A stretch of DNA of 64,000 nt from Methylocystis bryophila (GCF_027925445.1 NZ_AP027149.1:2926501-2990500), one strand, 5' to 3'; shown: positions 7,847 through 16,581, counted from the stretch's first letter. Made by a program: numbers and translations. The notes: a model not told the origin generated them from the letters alone.

Positions 7847-9415
7847 ATGACGCGCCCGACCTACATGATCACCACCGCCATTCCCTACGCCAATGGCGCG
7901 CCGCACATCGGCCACGCCTATGAACGCGTCGCGACCGACGCCTTCGCGCGCTGGAAGCGGCTCGACGGGTTCGACGTGCTCTTCGTCACCGGCATGGACG
8001 AGCACGGCCAAAAAATGCAGCGCACGGCTGAGAAGGAGGGGCTCACGCCGCAGCAGCTCGCCGACCGAACCGCCGCGCAGTTCCAGCACATGGGCGAGGT
8101 CCTCAATGCGCGGGCCGACGACGTCGTGCGCACGACGCAGCCTCGCCACAAGGCGGACGTGCTCGAGATCTGGCGGCGCATGGAGGCCAATGGCGACATC
8201 TATCTCTCCAAATACGCCGGCTGGTATTCGGTGCGCGACGAGGCCTATTTCGACGAGGGCGAGCTCGTCGAACGCGAGGGCAAGAAATTCGCCCCGTCCG
8301 GCGCGCCGGTCGAGTGGGTCGAGGAGGAGAGCTGGTTCTTTCGGCTCTCTGCCTATGGAGAGCGACTGCTCGCCCATTATGAGGCCCATCCGGGCTTCGT
8401 GACCCCGGAACACTACAAGAACGAAGTCGTCGCTTTCGTGAAGCGCGGGCTCGAGGATCTGTCGATCTCGCGCACGACCTTCGACTGGGGCATTCCGATC
8501 CCGCCGAGCCCGCAGACGAACGCGCATCACGTCTGCTACGTCTGGGTCGACGCGCTCACGAACTACATCACCGCGACCGGCTGGCTGACGGGGCAGGGGG
8601 ATCGGCAAAAATTCTGGCCGGCCGACGCCCATGTCATCGGCAAGGACATCACGCGGTTCCACGCGATCTTCTGGCCGGCCTTCCTGATGTCGGCCGGGGC
8701 GCCCCTGCCCAAGAAGATCGTCGTGCACGGCCACCTCTTCTCGCGCGGCGAGAAAATGTCGAAATCGGTCGGAAATGTCGTCGATCCGATTGATCTGGCG
8801 CAGCGCTATGGCGTCGATCCGCTGCGCTATTTCTTCCTGCGCGAGATCTCCTTCGGCCAGGACGGCAACTACTCGCACGAAGCGATCGTCAACCGGATCA
8901 ACGCCGATCTCGCCAATGACCTCGGCAATCTGGCTCAGCGCTCGCTCTCGATGATCGCCAAGAATTGCGGCGCCGCCGTCCCCAAGAAGGACAGCCTGCT
9001 GGAGCAAGACAGGGCGATCCTGGCTGACGCCGCCGCAGCGCTCGAGAAAGCGCGCGGCGCCATGGACTCCTATCGGCCCGATCTGGCGCTCGCCGAGATC
9101 TTTCGCGTCGTCGCGGAGGCGAACCGCTATTTCGCGGGAGAGGAGCCTTGGGCGAAGAAAAAGACGGATCCGGCTCGGATGGCGACGGTCCTCTATGTCA
9201 CCGCCGAGACGCTGCGGCGGTTGGCGATCCCATTGCAAGCCTTCATCCCGGCGGCCGCGGGCGCGCTTTTGGAGCAGCTAGCGGTTCCGCCCGGAGCCCG
9301 TAATTTCGCAAGCGCAGGCGATGCGGATTCGCTGACGGAGGGCGCCCCCTTACCCCCGCCGGCGCCAGTGTTTCCACGTTTTGTCGAGCCCGCCGAGCCG
9401 GAAGGGCAGGGGTGA
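7847..9415 (+). CDS. metG: Methionyl-tRNA synthetase
   Basis: This class I aminoacyl-tRNA synthetase charges tRNA-Met. The 522-residue protein shows the HIGH motif as PHIGH (residues 19-23), FVTGMDEHGQK, the tRNA/anticodon helices, and the KMSKS loop in GEKMSKSVGNVVD near residue 303. The connective-peptide region around EGKKFAPSGAPVEWVEEESWF has no zinc-binding cysteines, so this is the shorter, zinc-free bacterial form without the C-terminal EMAP-like domain. In many alphaproteobacteria metG follows tmk-holB and precedes tatD. Here holB is about 35 kb away and tatD about 5 kb downstream, with other genes between. Confidence 0.97.
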   Translation: MTRPTYMITTAIPYANGAPHIGHAYERVATDAFARWKRLDGFDVLFVTGMDEHGQKMQRTAEKEGLTPQQLADRTAAQFQHMGEVLNARADDVVRTTQPRHKADVLEIWRRMEANGDIYLSKYAGWYSVRDEAYFDEGELVEREGKKFAPSGAPVEWVEEESWFFRLSAYGERLLAHYEAHPGFVTPEHYKNEVVAFVKRGLEDLSISRTTFDWGIPIPPSPQTNAHHVCYVWVDALTNYITATGWLTGQGDRQKFWPADAHVIGKDITRFHAIFWPAFLMSAGAPLPKKIVVHGHLFSRGEKMSKSVGNVVDPIDLAQRYGVDPLRYFFLREISFGQDGNYSHEAIVNRINADLANDLGNLAQRSLSMIAKNCGAAVPKKDSLLEQDRAILADAAAALEKARGAMDSYRPDLALAEIFRVVAEANRYFAGEEPWAKKKTDPARMATVLYVTAETLRRLAIPLQAFIPAAAGALLEQLAVPPGARNFASAGDADSLTEGAPLPPPAPVFPRFVEPAEPEGQG

Positions 9416-9630
9416 GCCAGTCGGCGCTTCCCGTCTATTTTCTATATTTGGTCCTATCACTGATCGTCATTCTTCGCAGCCGGCGTCCGACGCCGATCGC
9501 GCGACGTCGCCCCGTTCACACCGCGTTAAGCCGCGGGCTGGGATGCTGCGGGAGCATCCTCTCGGCGGACAAAGAGGATGCAGCGACACGGATAAGTTCA
9601 GCGTCGCCGCCTTTCGGAAAGGAATGATCC

Positions 9631-9999
9631 ATGGACAAGAAAACCGTCGGCCTCGTCGGGGCCATGTCAGTTTTGGCGCCCCTTGCGGCTGTAGCCCCCA
9701 TAGACAAGACCCTCGCTGAGGTCATGTCGCCGCAGTCCTACATGGAGCTCCTGCGACCGATTCCCAACGCCGCAACACTCTTGCAAGAGGAGAGGACCGC
9801 GACTTCCGAGGAAGGGCCTCAGCCAAGAATTCAGACGGCGCAATATTACCAATACCCTGACGGCCCCTATTACCACCATCATCATCACCACCATCACCAC
9901 CACCATCACCAATACCGCGGCTGGGATGGCTACCCCTATTACCACCATCACCACCATCATCATCACCACCACCACAATTATTATTGGGGTCCCTATTGA
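9631..9999 (+). CDS. Small poly-histidine protein, putatively exported and metal-binding
   Basis: This 122-residue protein has an N-terminal hydrophobic segment (TVGLVGAMSVLAPLAAVA, about residues 5-22) that could direct export. The acidic middle is followed by a C-terminal half built from Tyr, Pro and Gly around two histidine runs: 12 consecutive His, then a QYRGWDGYPYY spacer, then 11 consecutive His, ending NYYWGPY. The runs use mixed CAC and CAT codons, so the protein sequence rather than a DNA repeat is being kept. An AAGGA-like ribosome binding site precedes the ATG. Such tracts bind Cu, Ni or Zn, so a metal buffer or chaperone role is plausible. I cannot assign a family. Confidence 0.75.
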   Translation: MDKKTVGLVGAMSVLAPLAAVAPIDKTLAEVMSPQSYMELLRPIPNAATLLQEERTATSEEGPQPRIQTAQYYQYPDGPYYHHHHHHHHHHHHQYRGWDGYPYYHHHHHHHHHHHNYYWGPY

Positions 10000-10007
10000 G
10001 ACGCTCG

Positions 10008-10025
10008 GCCGGGAGCGCTCCCGGC
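10008..10025. repeat. 18-base perfect palindrome after the poly-His gene
   Basis: GCCGGGAGC followed directly by its complement, 9 bases after the poly-His stop codon. It would form a GC-rich hairpin in RNA but is not followed by a T run, so a terminator role is uncertain. Confidence 0.45.
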
Positions 10026-10115
10026 TCAGCTGTCCGAGACTGCGCCGGTCGTTGAAGGGGCGATCGGCGCTGTCGAACACCACGTTCATCGACAAAAGCC
10101 TTGCGAGTCAGCGCG
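10024..10115 (-). pseudogene. Remnant of the C-terminal end of the 11643-12365 gene
   Basis: On the minus strand this stretch matches the C-terminal coding region of the conserved hypothetical gene at 11643-12365. The intact copy encodes ADSQWLSSTNTVFD; here the same bases encode ADSQGF, then a one-base shift, then MNVVFDSADRPF. On the plus strand the shared words include TCGAC and GCGAGTC, with GCGAT-GGxGC around them. By eye the match spans about 90 bases with at least two single-base indels. It lies just upstream of the HAF-repeat gene, so that gene sits between a remnant and an intact copy in the same orientation. Confidence 0.6.
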
Positions 10116-10445
10116 GAATCTATCGCGCCTCGCTTGAATATATCGGTTGAACGTAGCGGAAAGCCGCGACGCCTGCCTGCCGAAACGCCGCAGTTCTACA
10201 ATGACTTGCGGCATCAGTAGCTTGATTCAAAGGAGGTCGCCGTAGGTTGCAAGACTCTTAACCAGCTCTAGTGACGTTAACGGCGCTTAAGAACAAAAAA
10301 TTGCCGAGTCTTAGCTTGCGTTGCGCGATTTCTTGAGATAAAAGATATCGAATATGTGTTTCGCCGCGTCGTCCTGCGTTGCAGGGGCGCATATTCGGAA
10401 AATGCGTAGCAAAGTTTTGCCTGCGCATGTATTTGAGAGGGGCAG
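10116..10445. other. Gene-free stretch upstream of the HAF-repeat gene
   Basis: About 330 bases with no convincing gene. The composition is less GC-rich than the neighbours, especially 10255-10440. The end holds the GAGAGGGG ribosome binding site of the HAF-repeat gene. I see no clear promoter consensus or structured RNA. Confidence 0.4.
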
Positions 10446-11471
10446 ATGATAAACATTTCTCGTTCTCTGGTTACAACAGCTCTGGCTGCCGCGGTCATGT
10501 GGCTTGGAAGCGTGCCGGCGCAAGCGGGCTTTGTTTTCCAAACCCTCGATAATCCCGCGGATCCGACCTTCAACCAGCTGCTCGGCATCAATAATTCCGG
10601 TCTCATCGCCGGCTATTTCGGCAGCGGCGCCGCCGGTCATCCGAACCAGGGCTATACTCTTACGCCTCCGGCGTCTTTCACGAGCGTCAATTTCCCGGGC
10701 TCCACACAGACGCAGGTGACGGGCCTCAACAACACCGGAACCTTGGTGGGCTTCTACGCGCCGACCAACTTGGGCACGGGCGATGTCAATCATGGGTTCT
10801 ATGAGCAGTCCGGAGTCTTCCATACGGTCGACAATCCGCTCACAAACTCCACACCTGCGGTCAATCAGCTGCTGGGCGTCAACAATTCCAATGTGGCGGT
10901 CGGCTTCTACAATGACAACGCCGGCAACAGCCATGGCTACACCTACAACATCGGCGCTAATTCCTTCACCGCCGTCAACGATCCTCTCGGCGTTTCGACG
11001 ATTGCCGCGGGGATCAACAACGCGGGAGATATCGTTGGCTTGTATACCGACGGGGGCGGAGTGACCCATGGCTTCCTCGATGTCGGAGGAAGCTTCACGA
11101 CGCTCGACGCGCCGGGAGCCGACAACACGCAGCTGCTGGGCGTCAACAACAAGGGTTGGATCGTCGGAGTGGAAACGGCCGGCGGCAACTCCCATGGCGT
11201 GATTTATAACGAGAACACGCATAGCTGGACCGTGCTCGACGCGCCGTCCGGCATAAACAACACGGTCTTCAACGGCCTCAATGACTTGGGGCAGATCGTT
11301 GGCTTCTACACGGACGCCAACGGCAATACGAACGGCCTCTTGGTCAGCAGCGCTCCGGCGCCCGAGACGGGCAAGGGCGTGCTGGGTCTGGCTCTGCTGA
11401 TCCTCGCTTACGCTGCGCGCAGCCGATTGGTTCGCGCTGGTGGCGGCTCCCCCTGCGACGCGGCCCTTTGA
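10446..11471 (+). CDS. Secreted HAF-repeat protein with C-terminal anchor-like tail
   Basis: 341 residues: a signal peptide (ALAAAVMWLGSVPAQA, cleavage near residue 27), then at least six degenerate repeats of the form G-[IVL]-N-[ND]-x-G-x-[IL]-[VA]-G-[FLYV]-[YE] (for example GINNSGLIAGYF, GINNAGDIVGLY, GLNDLGQIVGFY), as in the HAF extracellular repeat family. The C-terminus has PAPETGKG, then the hydrophobic VLGLALLILAYA and a basic end (RSRLVRA). This three-part tail resembles PEP-CTERM-type sorting signals and the tails of two other proteins in this window (41294-41992 and 42326-43027). A strong terminator follows. Function is unknown, with a surface or exopolymer role likely. Confidence 0.8.
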   Translation: MINISRSLVTTALAAAVMWLGSVPAQAGFVFQTLDNPADPTFNQLLGINNSGLIAGYFGSGAAGHPNQGYTLTPPASFTSVNFPGSTQTQVTGLNNTGTLVGFYAPTNLGTGDVNHGFYEQSGVFHTVDNPLTNSTPAVNQLLGVNNSNVAVGFYNDNAGNSHGYTYNIGANSFTAVNDPLGVSTIAAGINNAGDIVGLYTDGGGVTHGFLDVGGSFTTLDAPGADNTQLLGVNNKGWIVGVETAGGNSHGVIYNENTHSWTVLDAPSGINNTVFNGLNDLGQIVGFYTDANGNTNGLLVSSAPAPETGKGVLGLALLILAYAARSRLVRAGGGSPCDAAL

Positions 11472-11536
11472 GGATCTGCGACGTCGCGCGGATTCGGGTC
11501 GCACTACGGACGTGAACCAGGAAGCTCGGATTATCA

Positions 11537-11574
11537 GCGTGTTGCGCAAATGCTTATTTGCGCAACACGCTTTC
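11537..11574 (+). terminator. Rho-independent terminator after the HAF-repeat gene
   Basis: Perfect 15-base stem (GCGTGTTGCGCAAAT at 11537-11551, complement at 11556-11570) with a GCTT loop, followed by TTTCTT. It lies 66 bases after the HAF-repeat stop codon. Confidence 0.85.
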
Positions 11575-11642
11575 TTCGCAATGGGGAAGCGAAGGGTCAC
11601 GGTCAAGAGAACGCAGGAAGGCCTATCCGTGGGGCGTGCGCT

Positions 11643-12365
11643 TCAGCGACTCTCGGGAAGTTTGCGCGCCGCTCCGTGAATGCGGCGATAGGTGCCGTCG
11701 AAGACCGTGTTCGTCGACGACAGCCACTGCGAGTCGGCGCCGAGCGTGCCGCGGCTCGCATGTATGCGCCGTGACTGCAGCTCTCGCTCCGCCGCCTCAT
11801 CGGCGTCCATCGGCTCGAGCTCGAACTCGCTCTCCGCCGGGATCGGCAGGAATTGCGCGATCGGCTGTCCGAGCCGGAAAATATGCGTTTGGCCCTCGGC
11901 CGGCGATTTGAACACCATGAAATACAGCATGGGCCACCATCGGCGGATCAGCGCGGGGACCGCGATCGGAGCCGTTCCGGTCTTGTCCGTGTAGAAGCTC
12001 GGGTGCGTCTCGACCTTGATCGCGAATCCTTCCTCGGGCTTGAGGTCCAGCAGGATCTGATAGGTGTAGTAAGCGTCGCCGAAGTTCCTGAAGGGCGGCC
12101 AATTTCGGTCGGGCGCCGGGGAGAGGCCGAAATCCCCGTCGAGAATGAGCTTCCCGGCCTGCGTGGTGACTCGCAGCTCATTCTCATAAGGGTAGAAGAC
12201 CTCGACGCCGTATTTCGCGGCTTCCGTAAACGGGATGCAGTGCCATGCCTGCTCATGGGAGCCGTCGGCGCGCGGCTCGGGTTCTCCTGCCCAGCCGGGA
12301 ATCTCGAGCTTGGTGGGCCGCGGGCGCAGGTCGTCTCCGCCCAGTCTGAACTTGATCTTGTGCAT
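11643..12365 (-). CDS. Conserved hypothetical protein (possibly DUF6065-like)
   Basis: A 240-residue protein without signal peptide or membrane segments. Recognisable features are EQAWHCIPFTEAAKYGVEV near residue 40, a middle block DLKPEEGFAIKVETHPSF, and RLGQPIAQFLPIPAE before an acidic C-terminus. The overall pattern (a CxP-x7-YG motif, a WPMLYFMVFK-like strand, a pointer to a FLPIP turn) resembles my memory of DUF6065 proteins, but I am not sure. The start at 12365 is chosen because GAGAGGGA precedes it; upstream in-frame sequence looks non-coding. A damaged copy of its last 30 codons lies at 10024-10115. Function is unknown. Confidence 0.7.
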   Translation of the reverse strand: MHKIKFRLGGDDLRPRPTKLEIPGWAGEPEPRADGSHEQAWHCIPFTEAAKYGVEVFYPYENELRVTTQAGKLILDGDFGLSPAPDRNWPPFRNFGDAYYTYQILLDLKPEEGFAIKVETHPSFYTDKTGTAPIAVPALIRRWWPMLYFMVFKSPAEGQTHIFRLGQPIAQFLPIPAESEFELEPMDADEAAERELQSRRIHASRGTLGADSQWLSSTNTVFDGTYRRIHGAARKLPESR

Positions 12366-12794
12366 GAGCGTCCCTCTCGACGAGAAATTCGGCCATGGGG
12401 GCCGGCGGCCATCGGGACATAACTGCGTCCGTCCCGCAGGAATAGTCAAAGACCTTCGGGTTGGCGTATGGCGCGACTCGGTGATCATGCGCCAAAGCGT
12501 CACGCCGCGCGACGAGCTCGAACGCAATCGCGAGGCTGGCGTTGCCCGATTCATCGAAAAGCGCCGAGGCGAGGGGAGAGGGGCGAGGAGGCAGATTTCT
12601 CAACATGAGGATGAACTCAAAACGATTTTACCTTCCGATAGATACATTTCACTCTTCATATATTGCTTGAAGACCTTTCGACGCCCCTTCGCGCGGAGCG
12701 GAGCCCACGCCGAGATCGAAGTCATCTTCAGCGGCGGTTGATTGTCGGGCTCCGAAGCCCAAGTTGATTGTCGAGCAAAGATGGAGGCGTCCCT

Positions 12795-13388
12795 ATGTCC
12801 CTGAACGAAACTCTCGATCAACGACAACTCGAGCAGAAAGCCGCCAGCGCCATTCACGATCAATGGGGGTTCTATCTCACCGAAGGGATCATCCTTCTCG
12901 TGCTCGGCCTGCTGGCGATTCTCATCCCGCCGGTCGCCACCCTCAGCGCGACCATCGTCATCGGGGCGGTTTTTTTCGCCAGTGGCGTCGCCGGCCTTAT
13001 CTCGACCTTCTCCGGACATCGCGCGCCCGGCTTCTGGTGGTCGTTGATCTCGGCCGTGCTGGGCATCGTCGTGGGCCTGATGCTGCTCGTGCAGCCGATC
13101 GCTGGCGCCGTTTCGCTCACGCTCGTGCTAATCGCCTTCTTCATCGCCGAAGGCGTCTTCTCGATCTTCTTCGGCGTGGATCACCGGCGGCACGTCTCGA
13201 CCTGGGGCTGGATGGTCGCGAGCGGCGTCGTCGATCTCGTGCTTGCCGTCATCCTCTTGGCGGGACTTCCCGGCGACGCCGCCTGGGCGCTGGGATTGCT
13301 CGTCGGCATCAACCTGATTTTTGGCGGAGCCGCACTCGCGGCGATCGCGCTACGCCTGCGGACATCGGCGTCGCTCCCGCCGGCTTGA
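12795..13388 (+). CDS. HdeD-like (DUF308) inner-membrane protein
   Basis: 197 residues with six predicted transmembrane helices arranged as pairs. The pattern WGFYLTEGIILLVLGLLAIL (first helix), then GAVFFASGVAGLI, WWSLISAVLGIVVGLMLL and the last pair GLLVGINLIFGGAALAAIAL, is that of the HdeD/DUF308 family. E. coli HdeD is linked to acid resistance at high cell density, but homologues elsewhere are uncharacterised. The ATG at 12795 is preferred to an upstream TTG because GGAGG at 12783-12787 is correctly spaced. It stands alone, followed by a dispersed repeat copy. Confidence 0.85.
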   Translation: MSLNETLDQRQLEQKAASAIHDQWGFYLTEGIILLVLGLLAILIPPVATLSATIVIGAVFFASGVAGLISTFSGHRAPGFWWSLISAVLGIVVGLMLLVQPIAGAVSLTLVLIAFFIAEGVFSIFFGVDHRRHVSTWGWMVASGVVDLVLAVILLAGLPGDAAWALGLLVGINLIFGGAALAAIALRLRTSASLPPA

Positions 13389-13416
13389 ACTGACGCGCTC
13401 CAAATCAAAAACTTGG

Positions 13417-13466
13417 GAGTATGTCCTGATCGGAAGGCCGCTTCGCGCTTTCCCGTGACATGCTCG
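13417..13466. repeat. Degenerate copy of the GAGCATGTC intergenic element
   Basis: GAGTATGTCCTGATCGGAAG at the left and TTCCCGTGACATGCTC at the right form imperfect outer arms. The sequence closely follows the copy at 51600-51648, including the preceding CCAAATCAAAA...TTGG word. It lies just after the HdeD-like gene. Confidence 0.6.
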
Positions 13467-13620
13467 AGAGCCGTTCGTCGCCGTGACGCCGCGCGCGGCC
13501 GCGACGGATTCTATGCAATATGGTAACGTGAAGCTGCTAAGGCTAAGCGTCGCGAGCGAGGATCGCGACGATTCCGGCGGCTGACGCCGCGCTCGCCGGG
13601 AAGGACCTGAGGAGGCGGTG

Positions 13621-14127
13621 ATGCGGGGGCTGGTCTCGACACTTCCTGCCTGGGCGGGCTCCCGCGCCCAAATGGCCGCCGTTATCGGCGCGCTCGGCGC
13701 GGCCGCCGTCGCGCTCGGCGCTTCGGCGACCGGCTCCTCCACTCCCTTTGACGGCAAATGGATTATCGACGCGACGGCCACGGGGGCTCTTTGCCCCGTT
13801 CGCAGCAAGCGGCTCGGCGCGCTGGTGACCAGCGGCAGATTCACGAAGATCGTGGGGCTTCCTTCGCCCCAGACGTCGGGCTTCGTCGATTCGTCCGGCG
13901 CCGTGACGATCGAGATCAAGACGCTCGGCGTCACCGCCCACGTCAAGGGCAATCTCGTCGGGAAAACCGGGCAGGGCGAGTGGTCGTCGAATAGCTTTCT
14001 ATGCCCAGGGGGCGGCTGGCGCGCGGCGGCGGCCGCAGGAGAGCGGCCGCATGGCCCCGTAAGACCCGCCAAGCCCGCCAGGCCGGCGCCGGCGTCCGCG
14101 AGCCCGATTTCCTCTCCTATTTATTGA
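13621..14127 (+). CDS. Putative exported protein, hypothetical
   Basis: 168 residues. An N-terminal hydrophobic segment (MAAVIGALGAAAVALGASA, about residues 17-35) looks like a signal peptide with a long n-region. It is followed by FDGKWIIDATATGALCPVRS and a GEWSSNSFLCPGGGW block. The two cysteines in these blocks could form a disulphide. The pattern of W, G and paired Cys is reminiscent of small periplasmic domains, but I cannot name the family. The C-terminal 40 residues are Pro/Ala-rich. ATG at 13621 is favoured because GGAGG (13611-13615) lies 5 bases before it. It is followed closely by tatD. Confidence 0.6.
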   Translation: MRGLVSTLPAWAGSRAQMAAVIGALGAAAVALGASATGSSTPFDGKWIIDATATGALCPVRSKRLGALVTSGRFTKIVGLPSPQTSGFVDSSGAVTIEIKTLGVTAHVKGNLVGKTGQGEWSSNSFLCPGGGWRAAAAAGERPHGPVRPAKPARPAPASASPISSPIY

Positions 14128-14175
14128 GCATGAACAGCCGTTCCTTTCCCCGACGTCTCGGCGTAAAAGGCCGCC

Positions 14176-14976
14176 ATGCTCGTCGATACGCACTGCCATC
14201 TCGATTTTCCTGATTTCGCGCCGGAACGTGACGCTGTCGTCGCGCGCGCCCGCGCCGCCGGCGTCGGGCGCGTCGTCACCATCTCGACGCATGTGACTAA
14301 ATTCGCCGAAATCGCCGCGATCGCCGAAGCCTATGACGACGTCTTCTGCACGGTCGGCACGCATCCCAATCATGCGCTGGACGAGCCGGAGGCCAGCCCC
14401 GAGACGCTCGTCGCCCTGGCTCGCCACGAAAAATGCATCGCCTTTGGCGAGGCCGGGCTCGACTATCATTACAATCAGGCGCCGAAAGAGACCGCCCAAC
14501 GGGTTCTCCGCAACCACATCGCCGCGGCGCGCGAGGCGCAGCTGCCGCTCGTGATCCATACGCGCGACGCCGACGAGGACATGGCCAGGATTCTGCGTGA
14601 GGAGATGGGGCAGGGGGCGTTTCCCGCCCTGCTCCATTGTTTCACCGCCTCGCGCGCCCTGGCCGAGACGGCAGTCGAGCTCGGGGTTTATCTTTCGTTC
14701 TCTGGGGTGCTGACCTTCAAGAACGCGCAGAGCCTGCGCGACATCGCCGCGGACATGCCGCTCGAGCGCCTCCTCGTCGAGACCGACGCGCCCTTTCTCG
14801 CGCCGACGCCGCATCGCGGCAAGCGCAACGAGCCAGCCTTTGTGAAAGAGACCGCGCGCGTGCTCGCCGAGTCGAAGGGCGTCTCGGAAGCGGAGATCGC
14901 TCGGGCGACGACCGCCAATGCGTTGCGGCTCTTCTCTAAAATGCCGCCGCTTTCGTGCGCCGAGGCCGCCGCTTGA
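14176..14976 (+). CDS. tatD: TatD family metal-dependent hydrolase
   Basis: 266 residues with an amidohydrolase-type TIM barrel. The metal-binding HxH lies at H6/H8 (VDTHCHLDF), the conserved Glu is in FGEAGLDYHY, later His residues are in LPLVIHTRDA and LLHCFTA, and the terminal Asp is in LLVETDAPFLAP. TatD proteins are 3'-5' deoxyribonucleases, also proposed to edit D-aminoacyl-tRNA or act in DNA turnover. It overlaps the start of the MBL-fold gene, forming a two-gene unit that usually follows metG in related genomes; here metG is separated by about 5 kb. The symbol reflects the family, not proven orthology. Confidence 0.93.
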   Translation: MLVDTHCHLDFPDFAPERDAVVARARAAGVGRVVTISTHVTKFAEIAAIAEAYDDVFCTVGTHPNHALDEPEASPETLVALARHEKCIAFGEAGLDYHYNQAPKETAQRVLRNHIAAAREAQLPLVIHTRDADEDMARILREEMGQGAFPALLHCFTASRALAETAVELGVYLSFSGVLTFKNAQSLRDIAADMPLERLLVETDAPFLAPTPHRGKRNEPAFVKETARVLAESKGVSEAEIARATTANALRLFSKMPPLSCAEAAA

Positions 14977-15782
14977 CCCTCGAGGTCGCCATTCTCGGCT
15001 GCGGCTCGTCTGGCGGCGTGCCGCGGGTTGGCCAGGGTTGGGGCAAATGCGACCCGCATAATCCCAAGAACCGCCGGCGACGCTGCTCGATCCTGGTGAC
15101 GCGTCGGGCAGGGGCGGAACAGACCGTGATCCTGGTCGACACCTCGCCGGATCTGCGCGAGCAATTGCTCGACGCGGGCGTCAAGCGCGTCGACGCGGTG
15201 CTCTACACCCATCTCCACGCCGACCACACACATGGGATCGACGATCTGCGGACTCTCGTGATCCAGAACGGACGGCGCATCCCAGCCTTCATGGACGAGA
15301 CGACCCGTCGCGGCCTGACGTTGCGCTTCGACTATGTCTTCGCGACGCCGCCCGGAAGCAACTATCCGCCGATGATGGACGCGCGCTCCCTCGCGGCGGG
15401 AACGCCCGTGACGATCGAAGGTCCGGGCGGTCCGATCGTCGCGACGCCGTTTCGTCTCGAGCATGGCGACATGGATTCGCTCGGCTTTCGCTTCGAGGCG
15501 GAGGGCAAGGCCTTCGCTTACACGCCCGACATGAACGCGATACCCTCGGAAAGCGTCGAATTTCTCGCGGGGCTCGATCTATGGATCATCGACGCTCTGC
15601 GGCATCAACGGCACGGCACGCATTTTAGCGTGTCGCAGGCCTTCGATTGGATTGGGCGCATGCAACCCCGGCGCGCCTTGCTGACCGATCTCGCCACCGA
15701 GCTCGATTATTCGACCCTCTCCGCGGCCTGTCCGCCAGCGACCGAGCCCGCCTATGACGGGTTGCGGCTAGAGCTGGATTAA
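14973..15782 (+). CDS. MBL-fold metallohydrolase (PhnP-like)
   Basis: About 269 residues with the metallo-beta-lactamase fold. GCGSSGGVPRVG comes first, then the metal motif THLHADHTHGIDDL (HxHxDH), PFRLEHGDMDSLGF with a further ligand His, and a late YTPDMN Asp. The family includes PhnP cyclic phosphodiesterases and is the usual downstream partner of tatD. A TTG at 14973 overlaps the tatD TGA by two bases; a GTG at 14955 within tatD is the alternative start. Translation is probably coupled. The substrate is likely a cyclic phosphodiester but is unproven. Confidence 0.88.
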   Translation: MTLEVAILGCGSSGGVPRVGQGWGKCDPHNPKNRRRRCSILVTRRAGAEQTVILVDTSPDLREQLLDAGVKRVDAVLYTHLHADHTHGIDDLRTLVIQNGRRIPAFMDETTRRGLTLRFDYVFATPPGSNYPPMMDARSLAAGTPVTIEGPGGPIVATPFRLEHGDMDSLGFRFEAEGKAFAYTPDMNAIPSESVEFLAGLDLWIIDALRHQRHGTHFSVSQAFDWIGRMQPRRALLTDLATELDYSTLSAACPPATEPAYDGLRLELD

Positions 15783-15793
15783 GGCGCTGGCGC

Positions 15794-16084
15794 TCAAAGC
15801 CCCAGCGCCGCATAGGCCAGCGCAGCGAGGATTACCCCGTTGAGCAGCGCTCCGATCGCTCTCAAGCGGTAGACTCGTTGTCCAGTGATGGAGCCGATCA
15901 GGCCGATAAGCGCCAGGAGCGCCAGCATCGTCACGAAACCGGGAAGAAAGGTCTCTATAGCGCGGCTTCTCGCCGCGAATCCCGCGACGAAGAGGCCCGC
16001 CGCGAAGGCCGATGGCCCGAAGGCGCAAAGAGGCACCAGGGGAAAACGAACGGGCCTCACCCGCGGTCCCGTTTCTTGCGTCAC
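15794..16084 (-). CDS. Small inner-membrane protein, hypothetical
   Basis: 96 residues starting at GTG with GGAGAAG upstream. Three hydrophobic segments are visible: FPLVPLCAFGPSAFAAGLFV, FVTMLALLALIGLIGSI and LLNGVILAALAYAAL. They are separated by short basic loops. It converges on the MBL-fold gene with 11 bases between stops. I do not recognise the family. Confidence 0.55.
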   Translation of the reverse strand: MTQETGPRVRPVRFPLVPLCAFGPSAFAAGLFVAGFAARSRAIETFLPGFVTMLALLALIGLIGSITGQRVYRLRAIGALLNGVILAALAYAALGL

Positions 16085-16581
16085 AATCTTCTCCGATCGG
16101 GGCAGGCGTGGCCCGAATCTCCCGCCCGAGGCCAGCCCTCGCCGTTTGAGTTCCTATCAGCGCAATCGCGGGCATTTTTTTGACCGCGCGGCGGCCGATC
16201 GACGACCCGTCCCGCGACGCTGGCGAGCTTTTTGACAATGGCGAGAGGCAGCCGGTCGGGGAGCCGTCGGAACAACGCATCCTTAGCCAAGGCGCGTGAT
16301 CGGCGCAGGCGCCGCGCGATGCGCGTGCTAGCCTCGAGTTCGGAATTCCGGAAAGGCCGATCGCAAGCCGCGGAAAAGACGTGGCGTCTAGTTAGGTTCC
16401 ATAATACCGATTATGCGAATCTAATGGCCGCGCCAAACCTTGTCGCCCCCGAACGGACACGCTCCGGCTGGCCCGCCCCTCGACCGCAGATTTCCTCGAT
16501 TTCCTCGCGTCTCTCCCTATTGTCGCCCTAACTGAGCGAGCGGACCCACCCAAAACGTCGAACCAACCGAAGGAATGTCTC
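16085..16581. other. Gene-free region upstream of yghU
   Basis: About 500 bases with no convincing gene. A leftward open frame (16290 to 16081, starting MAKDALFRRL) has no clear ribosome binding site, and its second half looks non-coding. The yghU promoter should lie near 16390-16570, where the sequence becomes less GC-rich, but no clean -35/-10 pair stands out. Confidence 0.4.

Noticed and set aside
9412..9627. Short frame starting within the metG stop region
   Set aside because: It starts with a hydrophobic segment but continues as low-complexity Arg/Ser sequence. It lacks a ribosome binding site and ends just before the real poly-His gene.
9871..9979. CAY-rich stretch as a simple DNA repeat or CRISPR-like array
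   Set aside because: The codons CAC and CAT are mixed irregularly and encode two His runs inside a normal gene with a ribosome binding site; there are no repeats with unique spacers.
16081..16290. Leftward 69-codon frame starting MAKDALFRRL
   Set aside because: No clear ribosome binding site; the second half looks like non-coding GC-rich sequence.
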